A stretch of 64,000 nt of DNA from Chaetorhynchus papuensis (GCA_013396525.1 VWYX01000778.1:126109-190108); one strand, 5' to 3'. Positions 47,601 to 62,544 are shown, counted from the first letter of the stretch. Notes: generated by a model not told the origin, from the letters alone. Program-made: numbers and translations.

Positions 47601-49699
47601 AAAATAAGAAAACAGAACTTGCCACTGTGTTGGCAATAACAGTTGTGTTCTCATTTCAGCTGACACTGTCAGATAGTGCAGCAAGCTTCAAGACACAAGT
47701 GTTATGTTTCGTTCTTATCTACTGTACAGGGAAGATTTATTTACTGTGAAATACTGCATTACACGTTTTGTAAATGATGATCAGAGTTAAGTTTTTAAGT
47801 AAGGGCAGAGAAAAGAAATTGTCACATTTCAGGTTTAACAGTCGTGTTTATGACAGAGTGAAATAAAACTGGATTTGATCTACGATAAAGATTTGCACTT
47901 GAGAATCCACACATTGCCTTTTCAATGGCAGGTTCATGTGGCATTTTTCGAGATCACTTAGAGCATTTGTTTATTAAGGACTTCCTCTTTTGTGTCTTTG
48001 TGACTAAGTACAGAATAAAAGCTAAGCTAAATTTGATCACTGACCTTTTGCAGTTCTTGTCTTAGTTCTGTTTATAAGCAATGGAGATAAACAGAATACA
48101 TATTTTCTTTATTTTCTATACTATTTGAGTAATTTTTCATTAATGTCCTTTCTTCATTATTTCTTTACAAAACTCAGTTTCAAATAACAACTCATTAATT
48201 TTAAGTTTTTCCCATACAGATTAATTATAAATAATGTTCAGAGTCCATGAACATTTAAGAACATAAATATATTTTTTATGTCAATTCAGTGGTCCTCTCT
48301 TTTTTACAGGAAGGCCTCAAAAATAATAAAATCTCAAAAGCAGCATTGGGAATTTAGAGAAGATTGACTTTTTCAGTCAAAGCTACATATTATTTCCTTC
48401 ATATAATTCTATGTGTGTGTGTGTGTGTGTTTTCTTATCTAGCACTGAAAATAAAACTGAAAAAAGATACGATTTTTAATCTACAATTATTTGCAAATTT
48501 TTGTCTTCTACATGCACAGCTGAGCTATAATTATTTTAATTACTTGAAATAAGTGTAATGAACATAAAGATGGAAGTGGTGAGAAAGACGAAAGAATTTG
48601 CATGTGTAATATACTGAAAATTTTCTGAATAGAAGAAGCAAAATTGATTTTATGTAACATAAAACTTGCTAAGAATATTAATCCTGACCTATACAGTAAA
48701 TATGATGCAATCAATGGGAGTAAAACACTCTATAAGATAAGAGAATATGGAATTCCAGAGGCTTATATCCTCTGTTATTAAGCTTCATACTTAAAAATTG
48801 TTATGATACATTTGTATTAGAGTCTCATCAGTCTGCGTTACTTTACTTTTTAACCTAAATTTTCATTGTCTTCTGTTGTTGGACTGCAGATTCAACCTCT
48901 ACAGCAATCTCTGAGCATCGTCAAAAAAAATCTATGTGAATTTTATGACTATTAAAAGTGTTTATTAGATTTTTTTCTCCGTATCTACTGGAAAAGAAAT
49001 ACATCAAATATAAATTCTTTCTTTCATGGGAGATAGAGAATTCTATGAAACTAATAAAATTTGCCTGAAGAATGTCACAGCTAAACATAATATAAAAACA
49101 GAGCTATATTTTAGCTAAGAAAATACAAGGTTGTTATCAAGACTTAAAGGAAGTATGTGCTATATCATTATTAGGTTTGAATTTTAAGAACAGTGTTAAA
49201 AGTAATCCTCAATATACTATTCATACACTGTTGCTATGTCCTATGATAGAAAAACATGAACGTAAAAAAAAATGAGTGAACTTATCCAGAGATCCTTGAA
49301 CTTCAAAAAAATTGTTCTAAATACAAGCAGTAATTAGAAAAAATATATTCTTACTTTATCACTCAAAACTAATTTTTTACAATTTCATCATCACTGTCTT
49401 AGACACGAAAATTTGTTTTGTTAGTAAATCTGCCTAATTCAATTTTTTTTCAAACCCTTCATTACCATTTGGATTATAATAAGAATAGAAAAGGAAAAGC
49501 AAGTCTAAAAAATTAAATTTTCTGACTATCAGTCAGAATGTAAATTGCTTATTAAAATTTATGTCAAAATGCGATTAGTTAAAAGAGAAATTCTGCAATC
49601 AGAGCTGGTATTAACGAAGTTTTCTTGCAGCTAAAACCTACTCTTCATCAGATTTCCATCATTTGTGTACCTCTAAGGAAAACAAATACCACAGGAAAC
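44630..49699. other. AT-rich non-coding stretch
   Basis: No gene or interspersed repeat recognised apart from the TG run at 48412-48430. Open frames up to 113 codons (47047-46706 minus) have no recognisable domain. Confidence 0.5.
48412..48430. repeat. TG dinucleotide repeat
   Basis: Nine to ten TG units. Confidence 0.9.
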
Positions 49700-50700
49700 A
49701 GATATAGGATTAAACACTGTGATGTATGATATGGGGCATCAGCATGCTATCACAACACCATAAAGTATTTTTCTCAACTTTGAACTGAGCCTGAAATTGC
49801 TTAGTTACCCATTTAGCTACAAAAATTTGCTCATACTTACAAGATATTTCACTTGAAAGTGAAACATTATGAGGCATTACAGTTGCCAGTGAAAGAATGC
49901 TTATGATGGAACATTTATTTTTATCTAGAACAGTCTTGTCACTTGCCAGTGGGATATGACACTCGGCAGCATTAAAGGTAGTGTACCAAGAGCTAATAGG
50001 CAGACATTTCCTAAGAGCACAGTTAAACAGCATGATTAGACTTAATTGCAAGTGCAAATGGGAAGATACACATAAGGTCCTGTCACTCAGACTGTTATTA
50101 TATCAGTGTTTAATGACACTTTTAAATAAGTTCAGGTAGAATTGTGCTTTAAACAGAGGTAGGATTCCATTAAGAGGTCGCATCACAGGATTTTTCCAAA
50201 CATCACTGGGGAATGCTGTTGCACCTGTTAAAATCTAAAGGCAAATATTTGCTGAGAAAAAGGAAGAACTTTAAACTTGAAAAGTATTTTCATTCAATTT
50301 TAAATAACTCTTTCTCTGAACAAGACCTATTATGAAAACACTAAGACAGAAGAGAAAATAGATGTTATTCTTTACCTTGAGTAAGCACTTCAACGAGCCC
50401 TCAATATTGTTAAAAGAGGCATTAGGCTGTGGAATTTATTAATTAAACCTTGGTTACTGTGCAGAGATTTCCTGAAAATGTAGCTAATTGCACAATTAGA
50501 CCTGAACATTTCCTCAAATGGATCCAAATTGTTTGTCCATAAAACCTAATTTCTTAAGGAATTTCTCATCAGTATTAAGTAATTGCATCATGACCAAGTA
50601 GTAGAAACATGATATTAATCTTGGGTGCCACATTCATATGTCATTTAATATAAAACATCAACTTGATTATAAATTAGTATCTACCAGAACCCACTCAGTC
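49700..50700. other. Repeat-free balanced block, possible conserved non-coding element
   Basis: This kilobase lacks simple repeats and interspersed repeats and has a less extreme base composition than its flanks. It holds several TAATT/AATTA cores, including an inverted pair at 50484-50499. A 115-codon minus-strand frame (50057-49710) is open but unrecognised. Conservation cannot be judged from one sequence. Confidence 0.25.
50484..50499. promoter_or_regulatory. Inverted TAATTG pair, homeodomain-like site
   Basis: CTAATTG and CAATTAG flank a CA dinucleotide, a perfect 7-bp inverted repeat. TAATTG/CAATTA is the core bound by many homeodomain proteins (family knowledge). A single site in AT-rich DNA is weak evidence for regulation. 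Confidence 0.25.
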
Positions 50701-53700
50701 TGCACCTGAAAGGTGCTGACAGACATTTTCTAAGTAATATTTGTAAATCAGCCATAGTCTTCAAGCATATGGGTAGAACAAAAAATAAACAGCTGGGTTA
50801 GGTTACACTTTAGTGCCCTCTAGCATAAGCAGTTCTACTAAAATAAGATTATAAAAGCATTCTTTCTTTTTCCCAAAATGGGGGATGTACAAGAGAACAA
50901 AATATTGAGGAGATGAAACTATATATTTTATGATATGTTTTACAACATAAGGATTTTCTCTCATAGCCAGAGACTACATGAACTTTTCATTTCATCAGCA
51001 CTGTTATTGACAGAGTATGGACTATTGTGCCAGCTTTGATATTAGTATAAAGCTTACAAAACAGTCAGTTAAGTTGTTATTATTTAGGATTTGAGGTTAC
51101 TGTGACATTTTTAGTAATACATGAGAAGGCTTTGTAAGAATTGTTGGAAGAGTTTTCTTTAGTCTTCATAATAATTTTAAAATATAGATAAGAAAACAGT
51201 TTGAAATTAATTTTTCATAAAGACTGAAGCAATTTCAGCTTACAGTTGTCCTCCTTAGTCATGATGTTACTTGAACTAATTCTTTGTCCAAGAACTACAT
51301 TCTACTAATTTACTATAAGCATTTTTTCACGCATTAAAGCTCTCTTGAAAAACATGGATTCATTTTACAGCTGCACATTTAGGAATCAGATTTTGCAAAG
51401 ATTTGAAGTTGGTCAGTGATACCTGTGGGTGCAATAGAGAAAATTCTTGGACTATGAGAAAAAGATTAGGGTGATGGTAGGGAAGAAATGCTTCAAAGTG
51501 GAGACAGGGAAGAGATCTTCATTGGAAGGGCTTTTCCATGTTTGTGAGCGTAGGAAGGCAGAGAAGTCCAGGTTACAGATGAGGACAACAGGAATTTTCT
51601 GCTATTCCGTTTTCATCTTACTTGTCATTCTTCAATGAGGAAATATTTTCATTGTGCTAAGAGCCAAAGAAAATTAACAGATAAAGCACCAGCCCATGTT
51701 GCCCTGACATGTAGTCAATCCCAGTGGAATCCTGAAACTAGAGGACTTAATCTTGTGAGAGAAATAAACAGTAATCTGGCTGCTGTGTTTAGAGATTCTT
51801 CCTTCATTTCTGCTTGGGCATGTGCTTTGTTGGCAAAGAAGACCAAAAATTTATGTGAAGTTCCACAAGTAGGTCAACATTTCCACCAATTCAACTGCTT
51901 ATACATCTAGTAATTTTAGCATAGACTTTTATTCTGGATGTATACTTAAGACAATATTGTGATGACAGTATTGGTAGATAATTTCCGCAATTTGTGATAC
52001 TCAGAAGAATAAATATGAAATATAAAGGAAAGAAGCAATGGTGATGGGCAGCTAGAATTTTGTTTGCTATTAGCACCTTTACTGAGCAGCCACTAGGACC
52101 AGTGGTAATCTGTGAACTGTAAACACGTACTTAACCTCAAACAAGTTTAGCCTTGTCCTGAATGCTAAGAGATACGATTAAAGGACTGTGGGAAACATTG
52201 ACCTTAATTAACTGCATATGTGTAGATTGTATTTGAACATTGTCCTCAATGTGGAAAACTAGATACTTGTGTGGCATGTCATAACTAACCTAATTAGATG
52301 TTTATAGTAGGTCAAGGAAAATTAAAACACGAAAATTCCTGCTTCTCTACATTCACAACAGTAGGAGCTGGAAGTGACTAATGTTAACAATTAAGAGGTC
52401 TTCAATCAAGCCAAACCAAGCATGCCTTCAGTTTCTGTAGTCCCAGATTCATCTTATTTTGGATTGAACTGATTTTTAAAGGTCATTTGGAGATATATAT
52501 AATTAATTCTAATATATGTTACTTTTACACATATATGTCTTTATAAAAAAACATATATGTAGCTTTCATTTACGATAGTTAAATATGCTAAGAAAACAGG
52601 AGTTTCCATTAGTTACTTCATTTTTCACTCCTTCTGGACTTAAGGAGAATGTTCAGCTCTGTGCTTATGGTGTTTACTATTTCAGAATTAATTAAAGCAC
52701 TCATTTTAAACCACAAGGCAGAGATATACAGTTTCAATTTTGATAGGGATTTGTATTACTTTCGGGGCTCTGTTTCCTGCTGTAATATCTGAACACTTCA
52801 GTTTAATCTAAAACATTAAATGTGCTTGTCCATCAACCTAAAAGGTAGAGAAGCATGCTTAGGAAGTAAGGAAAGGAAGTATTGCAGAATGCCACACTGC
52901 TTACCTAAACAGTCTGACTGATAGTACAGGACTCCCTAACTATAGACGATAGGATCCATCTGTCACTTCCCTACTGTCAGTGGGGTTTTATTCTATTTTT
53001 TTAAACTGTTTTTCCTATTATTTTGTTAGCTTCAAAATCAACGTTTGCACAATGCCAGTTGTGTAAACCTTACTATATGACAACAGTAATGGGTGTCTAA
53101 TTTTTTTTTAACATAGAATCAGAGAAAACAAGTCTCTACATAATTTTTTTTCACTTATACAACTTCCACCCATCAGATATGCTACAGACATGGACTTTTC
53201 TAACCAGATTTTCTTTAAAACTCCATTAATCATCAGAGGGCTTAAACACTCAGTAAGAAATGCCTGACTAATAAATTTAAGGTCAAGTTTCAGAAACATT
53301 TTCAGTTCTACATGGCCATTCTTGACTCATGTAGTTTGTTTCATCTGTACAAATGACAGTTATTCACTGAAAATATAATCATAACTATTTGGACTGTGAT
53401 AGTTGGCCACTGATGTTGCTTACACTGTCAGAGCAGTGCCTTTTAACAGTTGTAGGCTGTTTAAAAAGGAATCATTAACCTTACAGACCTGAATGCAATG
53501 GCTGAAAATTTCTTTTAGAGCTCAAGAAGGATCAAAAGATGAATATATGTTTTAGTTTGAAGGTTTCAAGCTTGGGAAGTTGGGGTGCAAGGAGCTGGGG
53601 TGGCAGAAAAGACGAAATATTTGTACATAACCTTTTTTCATGTGAATTAGAAACAAATGCCAGATAAACTTACATCTGGTACATTATAATTCAAGCAACA

Positions 53701-56700
53701 TTTTATACATTTAACAGTAAGAGTAACAGTATGGAATAAAAGTTCTTTAATTGTTTCTTAACTTTATAGAGTTTATTTTTCCTTCTTTGCTTTCTCAGGG
53801 TATTTTCAGAGTGCAAACAAACTGGAACAATAACTTGAAGCAGCTATGAATTTCAGTGTCATTACAGAAACAAGATAGGGATAGATTAACTATGCATGTC
53901 TTCTCTGTAGTAGATTCAAGTAAAATCAAATCCAAAATATTCTTTAAAATGTTGCAAGAGCTGAAGCCTTTTCAAGATGGACAATGTAAGACAAAAAGAA
54001 AAGTGACAGTATACTTCCTTTCCAGAATTATCTGTAGAGGCTATTTTAATGTTATAGCAAAATTGAATGAATGTCTTATATACCAAATCATGTAAGCTTA
54101 TAATACAGTGATTTCTTTTTAAAGAACACCGTAAAATAAACAGCAGATTTTTTTTTTTGATTGCTTTCAAAACTTTGTGCATATTTTGTCCAAGACTGCT
54201 ATTATAAACCAATTATTGCTACTGAAATGGATATTGGGATATTCAAAGATCTCTCTGCAGGCAGAGTAAAAAGATTTGGTGCACCTGTGGTTTAAACTAA
54301 ATCACTCAGTGGTTTGTCTTCACTGTGATTGTTTTCACAAGAGAATTGAAGGGACAAATTAATCTGAATGAAAACAGTTCTCAAATATCAAGCATAATTT
54401 TCTACACTGTTGTGGTTAGATGTCTTTGAAGGTACTACAGTAAAAGGGATGTACCCACAGAGAGACAGAGTGTTATATTCTACTACAAATTACTCAAGGT
54501 AAAAACATCTAACATAGATAGCAATAAAAAAAGAAAGAACATAGAAGAAAACAACAGGGTATATTTTTCTCCTTAGGATATTATTTTTTGTAAGGGTCTC
54601 ATACAGAGACACTGTTAAAGAATGCACAGTTTTAAGATCAAAATTTTCAGATTCTTACAGAAGTTGAGAATTGGCAAAGTTCTTCAGGCCTAATAAAAAT
54701 ATTTACACACTGGGAAATATTAGAATTATGGATATTAAAAATTGAGAGGTAATTTATATCTCTGTATACTTAGAGTTCTTTTAAAATCTTGATGGTCCCT
54801 GGCTGTGCTTGCTGGAGGTATAAATCAATGAATGCATACTGGGCAGCACCACCCAAGTTACTGATCAGAAAGGAGAACTGTTTTTAACTGCAGGTCAACA
54901 ACTCTGACCAGGCAGATGTAGCATACCATGAGGTGCTTTCTCCACATAAAGCTCAATCTCCCTCCCCACAGCTCCTCCCCCAAGTCATTCTGCAAAGAAA
55001 GATGCATTACTAAAAATAAAAATAATGTTTTGCCATGGTCTTCCCTTAACCAAATTCATAATCTTCTGGTTTTGTCTCTCCAATTTTTGAACAGCTGTAT
55101 GACTGAAGTTCTGGTATTTGACAACTTCCATGTGACAGCCTAGAGCTTGATTCTCTGCAACCAAATACTGTGCATTAAAGTTCTTGGGGTTTTCCTCTAC
55201 TTTAGCTAAGAACTAAGATAACATATTGATGGTTGTTGTGTTTGGTTTGGTTTTGGGTTTAGCTTTTCCTTCATTTTGTCTTTTCTCTGAAGTACATGCA
55301 ACTAAAGCTCTAGGAAACTCATGAAATAAAAGAGCAAAACTCAAAGAATAGGCTAGAAAACTGTAGACAGTGAGGCAATTCAAAAGGTGATAAAACCAGG
55401 GAACAGACTAACTTTTTTCTCAGACTGCAACAGGGTGCTTCAGTTTGCTGAGGCTCCCTCAATGCTGTCATCTCTATGTATTTCAGACATAAAGTAGGTG
55501 TTTTAGTAGTAATCCATCTTACTCCTTTGAGTGAAGATCAACTGACTTGCTGGCTTTATGGATTCTTGGAAAATAACCCCTGTTCATGCAGAATCCTCTT
55601 TGTGTGAAATACTGAGCATGTAATGGGAAGATGATTTAAGAAAGCCAAATAAGGCTCTGGATGTGTAATACCAATGTATAATACTATTTCTGCTGTCAAT
55701 ATTGACAGCTCTGCTGTTCTTCATCACTGAGACCCAAAACCTTTCAACTGCTAAATCCAGTTTCTGCCATATGGCATTCTGGGTCTCAAATTTGCATCCA
55801 AACTTGGTATCATTTGTAAATAACCATTTTAGCATGGCATTAGCAGTGGTAACAATTCTGCGGATGGTGGACATGACTGTTAATCTCCATGACCAATGTT
55901 GAACCTAAAATAAGGACTGTACTATGTTTTAGCAAGCATTCTGATACGAATACAAAATTTAATTGAAATCTGAAGTCAGTGATATGAATTAAGCTACAGG
56001 ATACATCAAACTGCCTTCGGCTTCTAGGTTTGGTTTGTTTAGGGTTTCTTTTCTGTGTAGCTTTGCTGGTGAGAAGGAGGATGTTGATGAATCACTAGTT
56101 TTAAAATTATATCAGGAACTATTGGTCAAGAGATTAGCTTTTTCTGTGTATGCAGTAGCTGTTTGCATAGGAAGATCAGCTGTTTATAAAGAATCTGGTT
56201 CCTTCTAATACTTTGTTTATTGGTTTATAAGCCTTCACTGCACTTGCTAATGTATTGTTTGGACACAGGCATTTCTTACTTATGCTACATTATGAATCCT
56301 TCACTTTGGGTGAACCTTTCACATTCAGAGAGTGCTGATGTGCCCTGACTTCCAGACAGGCAAGGACACAGTGGAGTGCTGCCTTGCCAGACTGCACAGC
56401 TGCACTGGTAGCTACTGCCAGCTCCGCAGTAACTTCAGTGTAAATAAAGCAGGCTCTGAGTAGTTTGAACGTGTTGCTCAACGTGACAGTCGCTCAGTAC
56501 TGGAGAGGCATTTGAGCAGTTGTCAGCCCTGGAAGGCACACCTGTTTTTTCAATGTTTGAGACTTTTTCCATTCTCTGTATTATTTTTAGAGTCGTGAGG
56601 TTCACAGTTCCTTGGATTCATGTATTTCTCATGGATCATTTATATGTGCCAGATTTTTCCTCTCTGTCAAACTTCCCCTCTCATATAAAGCACTATATAA

Positions 56701-58408
56701 ATGATTTTGAAACTTCAGTAACTCCTGTTTAGTTCTGGTTCACATCAGGATTGGATTCTGAGTGGAAGCTCTAAAACTAGATCTCTTCTTTCTCTTTCTG
56801 TTCCTATTTACTGTGAATTCTCTTAATAAATTAAAAGTTCTGTTAATGAATTTATGACGTATTTCATTGCAAATTATATCAAACTATGTTTTTCTTCTCT
56901 GTTTACAATTTTTCCATATGATTGTACAGAAATTAGTGTATCTCTGCTACCATTGTTACATTTTGTTATTTATTTCTAACTCAGGCTTTACAATGTAATG
57001 AAATTGGGACATGAGAATATTGTATACGTATACACCTCTTTATTTAAAGTAGAAATCGGTATATTATCTTAATATATACATGGTGAAAAAAAACCTAAAC
57101 ACAAAGTTTTCACAAAAATCTGTGAATATCTTGCTTTTGTGTCATGCCATTCAAATGGCAAAGGAAAAATAACCAATTAATTTCATTTCAGGTGGAAAAG
57201 ATTAAAGAAAATTAATAACTCAGTGAAGTTAAGACAAGGTAAGTTTGCTACATGTCAAAATGTAGAAAATATAAAGCCACAGAAATGACAGCTTAATCTG
57301 CAATAGATACAAAAGTGAAAAAAACAAGGTAATATATCAAGGAAGCTAATCAATACTGTAGTAATCCATGACAGAGGTATGAGTTGGTACAGACAGAGCT
57401 GGAAATACAGAAGAGCTCTAAAGAATTGATAAAAGGATGCAGTGAGCAACTGTATACAAAAACTAAGGAATATGAAAAATTTACATGAGAAGTCATTATT
57501 ATAATCTATAAAAGTAAAGAAACAACATAATATGTCAGACTACTCTCTAGACATACTTGCTAGACTGCACTCAAGCTGTACAAATCTTATGTGAAGATTG
57601 ATGTGTCAAAGGGGTAGCTTTGATATATTTAGCTTTTGGGGAGTCTCAGTAGAAAGGTTTCTCACAGACTGGTATACGAGAGTATGTTTTTGCAGGGGTG
57701 CATGTGTGTGTGCATGTAAGGCAACAGAGTTTTCAAAGACAAAACCAGTCTAGATTATTCATTATCAAGATAATAATGTAAAGATTTGGGGATTTTGCTG
57801 ATTGTCTCTAAACTGATAGGGACTAGCATGACTACTTTGGCTCAAACTGAAATAAGGCATATTGGCGAAAGTTCCTTTGCAAGATTTCCTCTCCCCATCC
57901 CATTTTCTGAGACACATTAACTAAATATTCTTTCCTCCTTAATACTCTAAGCAGTGAATAAAACATACTGGCCTTTATTTTTATGATATTTTTCTCTTAA
58001 ATATCAATGGTGTAATGCTGCTGTTACTAACAATACCATGTATTATTAATAAGGCATAGATAGAAAAAAAGTAAGATTTTAGTGAGTTTGTTGAGGGTAT
58101 GACAGGGATGGGCCTGCTATCTTCAAGGTAACATCCACTATATGCAATGGTATGAGGCACCACATGCCAAAAACTCATTAAAAGAGCAGAAAATTAGGAG
58201 AATGAAATGGAGCAAAAAGATTTACAGTACTGTAATTACATTACCTACTTAATGCTTTAGAACATGGATAAATGTCCTGACCCTTTGGGAGCAAAGTAAA
58301 TAGCACTATATAAATCATTTCCATTAAGCTATTAAAAATTACAGGTGGTTTTTCAGTTCCCCATTGTACTATTTGAAATTGAAGGAATTCCTCTTCTGGT
58401 TGGCTGGT

Positions 58409-58437
58409 ATGTGTGCGCGTGTGTGTGAGAGAGAGAA
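58409..58437. repeat. TG/GA compound microsatellite
   Basis: An alternating TG run with one CGCG interruption passes straight into GA repeats. Confidence 0.85.
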
Positions 58438-60102
58438 GGCATAAGACATTTCTTCTCACTTGGAATGATGTTTCAAACAATAAAAGGTCAATTTGCTGGC
58501 TTCACTATTTTTTTCTGTGTAAACTAAGCTTTTAATTGCAATAAAATGCACCCTATTACTCTCTAAAATCCTGTTAATCTTTTATTTTAATGCTATAATC
58601 CCATCTAAACTCTGGCTGGCTTCAGCGCAAAATTTAACTTTTCACTTTTCCCTCTCTTCAGCAGTGATAGAGTCAAAGAATAACTTTTGAAAGGAAGAGT
58701 TATCACTCATCATCTAATGTTAATGGAATATATGTTTGGGGAAAACAGTTCTACCTCCTTACAGCAGTTGCAATATTGAGTCTGACAGGCTCTTTATTTT
58801 AACTGTTGTGGGTTTTGTTTTATGGGATTTTTGTTTGTTTGTGTGGTTTGGGATTTTCTGTTTTGTTTTGGTTTTTTCCTTTGAAATCTCTTCATGTAGA
58901 AGAGCCTATGAGTAGTAACATCTTAATCTAATACCAGAAAACAGTGGTACTCAGTTTTATTGGCTCATTTTTCTTCTATCCATTCTTGGCATACAGGTCA
59001 ATATCCCCAAAATAGCTGTATCTCAATCAGCAATATTCTTCTGAAGTTCTTTACTGATTTTATCCATTGACATAATGTAAACTATGTGCACAGAATATGT
59101 TCATGGTGTGTTACTATAGAATCTGTACCAATTTGGTAGTCTGTAGCCAACGGGCTTTTTAAAATCATCTTAAATATAGTACTTTAATTGTCTTCACTCT
59201 TGGGTTGTCAGAACTGAAAAAAGAATTTTCTAAATATCCCAGCTGCATCTTGTAAAGGCAATATTTACCCAGCAGTTTCCATTTCTTGGAGGATACAAAG
59301 GTTTACAATGTAACTAGAAGTTCAAATATAGATAACTACATAAAAATAAAATGCAGGCTATATCTAGATACTTTGGCAAAATAAGCTGAGTAAATCAGTA
59401 TTGGTTTTACCAAACTGGTCAGATGGATAATTTTATAAAGAGACAATGTATCTTGATGGCTTACTATTGTAATAATTCCTAAATTAATGACCTTGCTCTT
59501 CCATAAAATTTTACTGTATTCAGGATTAAAACATAGGGCCACCAATGCCAGCATTTATTACTAATAACTGAAAAATGTAATACCAAATGAACATTCAGCA
59601 ATCTTTCTGCTGGAATTTAATGAGGGTGAGATGGTAGACACTAAGTAAATTCTTTGATGCTTGCTGAGATGTAAGAAACAAGAATGGAGAGAAATACTAA
59701 CCTCTCAGCAAGCATAAATCTGTCTCTAAATATTTGTAAACCTGAGACTTAAATTCATAGTTTGAACCTCAAATACATTGGTCTCAGTCTTCCCCCAAAG
59801 TTCAAAAAATAGCCTTTTATTTCAAAATAAGATGAAGAGAGATTCTGGAGTTTACACTTTTCTCATTAGAATATTAGTCCAAGAAATAAGAAACCTTGCA
59901 AACCTACCTTTCTGTGAGTATAAGATCACGACATGGCTTCCCTTAACTTCAAGTTTAACTTTGCTTTGACACTCAAATCTTCCTTGGAGATAGATCATGT
60001 ATCAGACTAAGAAAGGGACACCACGCAAGCCTCTCAAGTCTGGCAGGAACGGTCAGGCAGATACACACGTGTGTGGTTATCACAACAACACCATTATGAC
60101 TG

Positions 60103-60138
60103 GTTCCATGGCCATGCTCAGTTCTATGGCCATGCTCA
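60103..60138. repeat. 18-bp tandem duplication
   Basis: GTTCCATGGCCATGCTCA is followed at once by a copy with one C-to-T change. Confidence 0.9.
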
Positions 60139-62216
60139 TCCTTGCAGTCTATGTCACTGATTTAAATCAACACCCCACAGAGGGACATGGAGACATTTCT
60201 GATGTGCAGGTCTGAGTAACAACACAGGAAGAACTTATGTTCCTAAAATAACTAGCATCCAATGAAATTAATTTTTGTTATAAAATGAATATTTTTCTAA
60301 AGCTTAAATATTTAAGGAAAAAAGTGAATTTTTTTCCTCAGAAATCAATAGCTAAATGTTATATGCTACAGTTCTCCTTACCATTTTTTTGTTTTCAGTC
60401 ATATTTAAAATGTCTATGTATATCAATTAATACAAGCAAATCTATAGTTGTCAAAGCAAAATATTGGCAAGAACCAGCTTTTCACTTTCTGAATGCTACT
60501 GATTAGATTTGTTTCTATCTCAATCCCTCCTTATTCTTTTATTAATCTTTCTATCCCTCATCAGGTCACACAAATGTAGTACCTTTTAAAATTGAGTGAC
60601 CAGCACTTGAAATTGGTGAATGAACATGCACATGTGACCATCTGAACAAAAGCTAATAAAATTTCTCCACCATATCATCTTTCATCCTTTATATTCCACA
60701 TTTTGTAAAACAAAAGAAGATGCAATCCATTAAGTTGTTTAACCTATGGAAATTGTGTGTGTGTAAGACTCACTGGGAGAAAAAAGTGGAAAGCTATACA
60801 GACATAAACTTACTGCATAAGAATGCCTGGCTTGGCTTTGGAAGCTACAATACCTTTTTTCTGGAAGGCAGAATGAGTGGCAGACACAAGCGTGTAGCTT
60901 TTTGACACTCATATTCTAACCTGAGACTAGAAAAGCCTGCATACAACCATGGGTGAGGCCCTGCACCTTGCTTCAGAAGCTTTGCTCTGGTAGAATATAG
61001 AAGAAATGGTAATGTAATGCATAAAAGCAAGTATGGGTAGGTTTGATAGACATTGTTGAAATGTACACTCAGAGTGATCTGATAACTGGGATTCCTTGGG
61101 ACATCTATTGGACAAAAAAAAGTTGGTTTTTTTTTTCCTGTGAAATCTTTACAGTTTTTTGCTTCTTATAACATAAATGTTAATAAATGCTGAGATAGAG
61201 ACAGGAAACACAAACACTTGTTTGGAAATGGATGCTTTGTTTCCATTTTTGTCTAAATTTTGAAACTTTTTTTGATCACAATAAAAATATTAGCATATAA
61301 AAAAATCAATTTCTAGCCTTTCTTTTTTGAGTGTTTGGATTCAGATTCTCGGATTGATTTGACAAACCTAAAACTCCAAAAAACTCAGTCATTAGAATCT
61401 AGCAATTCACCAGAAGCATATTTCCTGGAAAAAAAAAATGCATAAAACACACCATTTTCTGTTCAAAATGTCACAAAATATCTTTTCTTACAGAGTGCTT
61501 CTTCCTATTTCACACCAAAAATCAAGTCAGAAGCAAAAAATGAAATATGGAGTTTGCTGGGGAGTAGTCCTTAGCAAAAATAGTCTTTGAGGTTCAGTTC
61601 ATCAAGATTTTGCAGGGAATAACTGTTCAGCCAATTGTTTAAAACCAACCATTTCACAGAAGCTTTTTTTCTGAAAGGCTAATTGTTTGCAGTAGAATTG
61701 TCTCAGTTAACTACTTCTTGTGGCTTTTCGCTGCTACTTTAACAGTGTGATAAATTTAACAGAGATTGTGAATGCTTTGAAACTGACAACAAGAAACTGC
61801 TTAATAACTTTCTCTTGATATTTTTTAATTGAAATGTAGCTTCAGTGACTTAGAAACATTCTCATTAGAACAAAAAAAAATGAACATGAATTTTCAGTCA
61901 CTAAAAATGATGAGTCTTCTTCACAGTTCATAAAATATCTCCATTCAGCCTTTAATACTAGTTATTTAATTTATTAATTATTCATCTGCTGTGTTTATCA
62001 TTAGTTTTAATTCTTGCTATAAATGAGAGTTACAGTGCAGGAAATGAGGGGTGAATAGGCAAGGGGAAGGGAGCTTAACTGTGCTTCTTAGCACTATCAA
62101 CTAATCACAGGATATGAAATATTTTAAGAAAGAAAAGGAAATTATTCCCACTCATCTTTTCTTTATTCCAGAAATTCTCTCTCTTAAAGGAAGTTACAGT
62201 CAAATATGAAGACATC

Positions 62217-62345
62217 CCAAAAAAATGAAACCACAAATAAATAGAAATCCCAAATTAGAAAGCAAACAAAATGAACCAAAACAGCAAAACAAAATAAAAC
62301 AAAAAATACACAGATAGAAACGGAAACAAGTTAAAACTCTGGTCT
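62217..62345. repeat. A-rich low-complexity tract
   Basis: An AAAAC- and AAAAT-rich stretch without a clear unit. Confidence 0.75.
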
Positions 62346-62544
62346 TCTTCCTCCCCACAAAAGTAAAATGAAAAATACCTCAAAAATAACAAACCCACTA
62401 AAAAATCCATCTTTCAGAAACTCAAACACTAAGATTTTCTATCTTTTGTTATAGATTAGGAGGAACTACCTGCCATGAGAGAGTTTGTAGTATCTTTTTC
62501 ATGCTGTGGGCTTTTATTCTGGTTCATAGACATCCCTGACCATT

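Larger units (their letters stand above)
50701..62544. other. Long AT-rich non-coding stretch
   Basis: Nearly 12 kb without a recognisable gene or interspersed repeat. Simple features are T/G-rich tracts at about 55228-55262 and 58800-58880, a TG/GA tract at 58409-58437, an 18-bp tandem pair at 60103-60138, and an A-rich segment at 62217-62345. A 96-codon minus-strand frame at 55874-55584 and a GC-richer 250-bp patch near 56290-56540 have balanced composition but match no family I know. Confidence 0.5.

Noticed and set aside
49710..50057. 115-codon minus-strand frame
   Set aside because: No family resemblance or splice support. Its openness may reflect the balanced composition of the block.
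56290..56540. GC-richer patch considered as an LTR or exon
   Set aside because: It does not align to the LTR families in the window, and no frame or splice pattern stands out.
60103..60138. 18-bp tandem pair considered as a protein repeat
   Set aside because: Only two units inside an unrecognised 72-codon frame; simple tandem duplication is enough to explain it.
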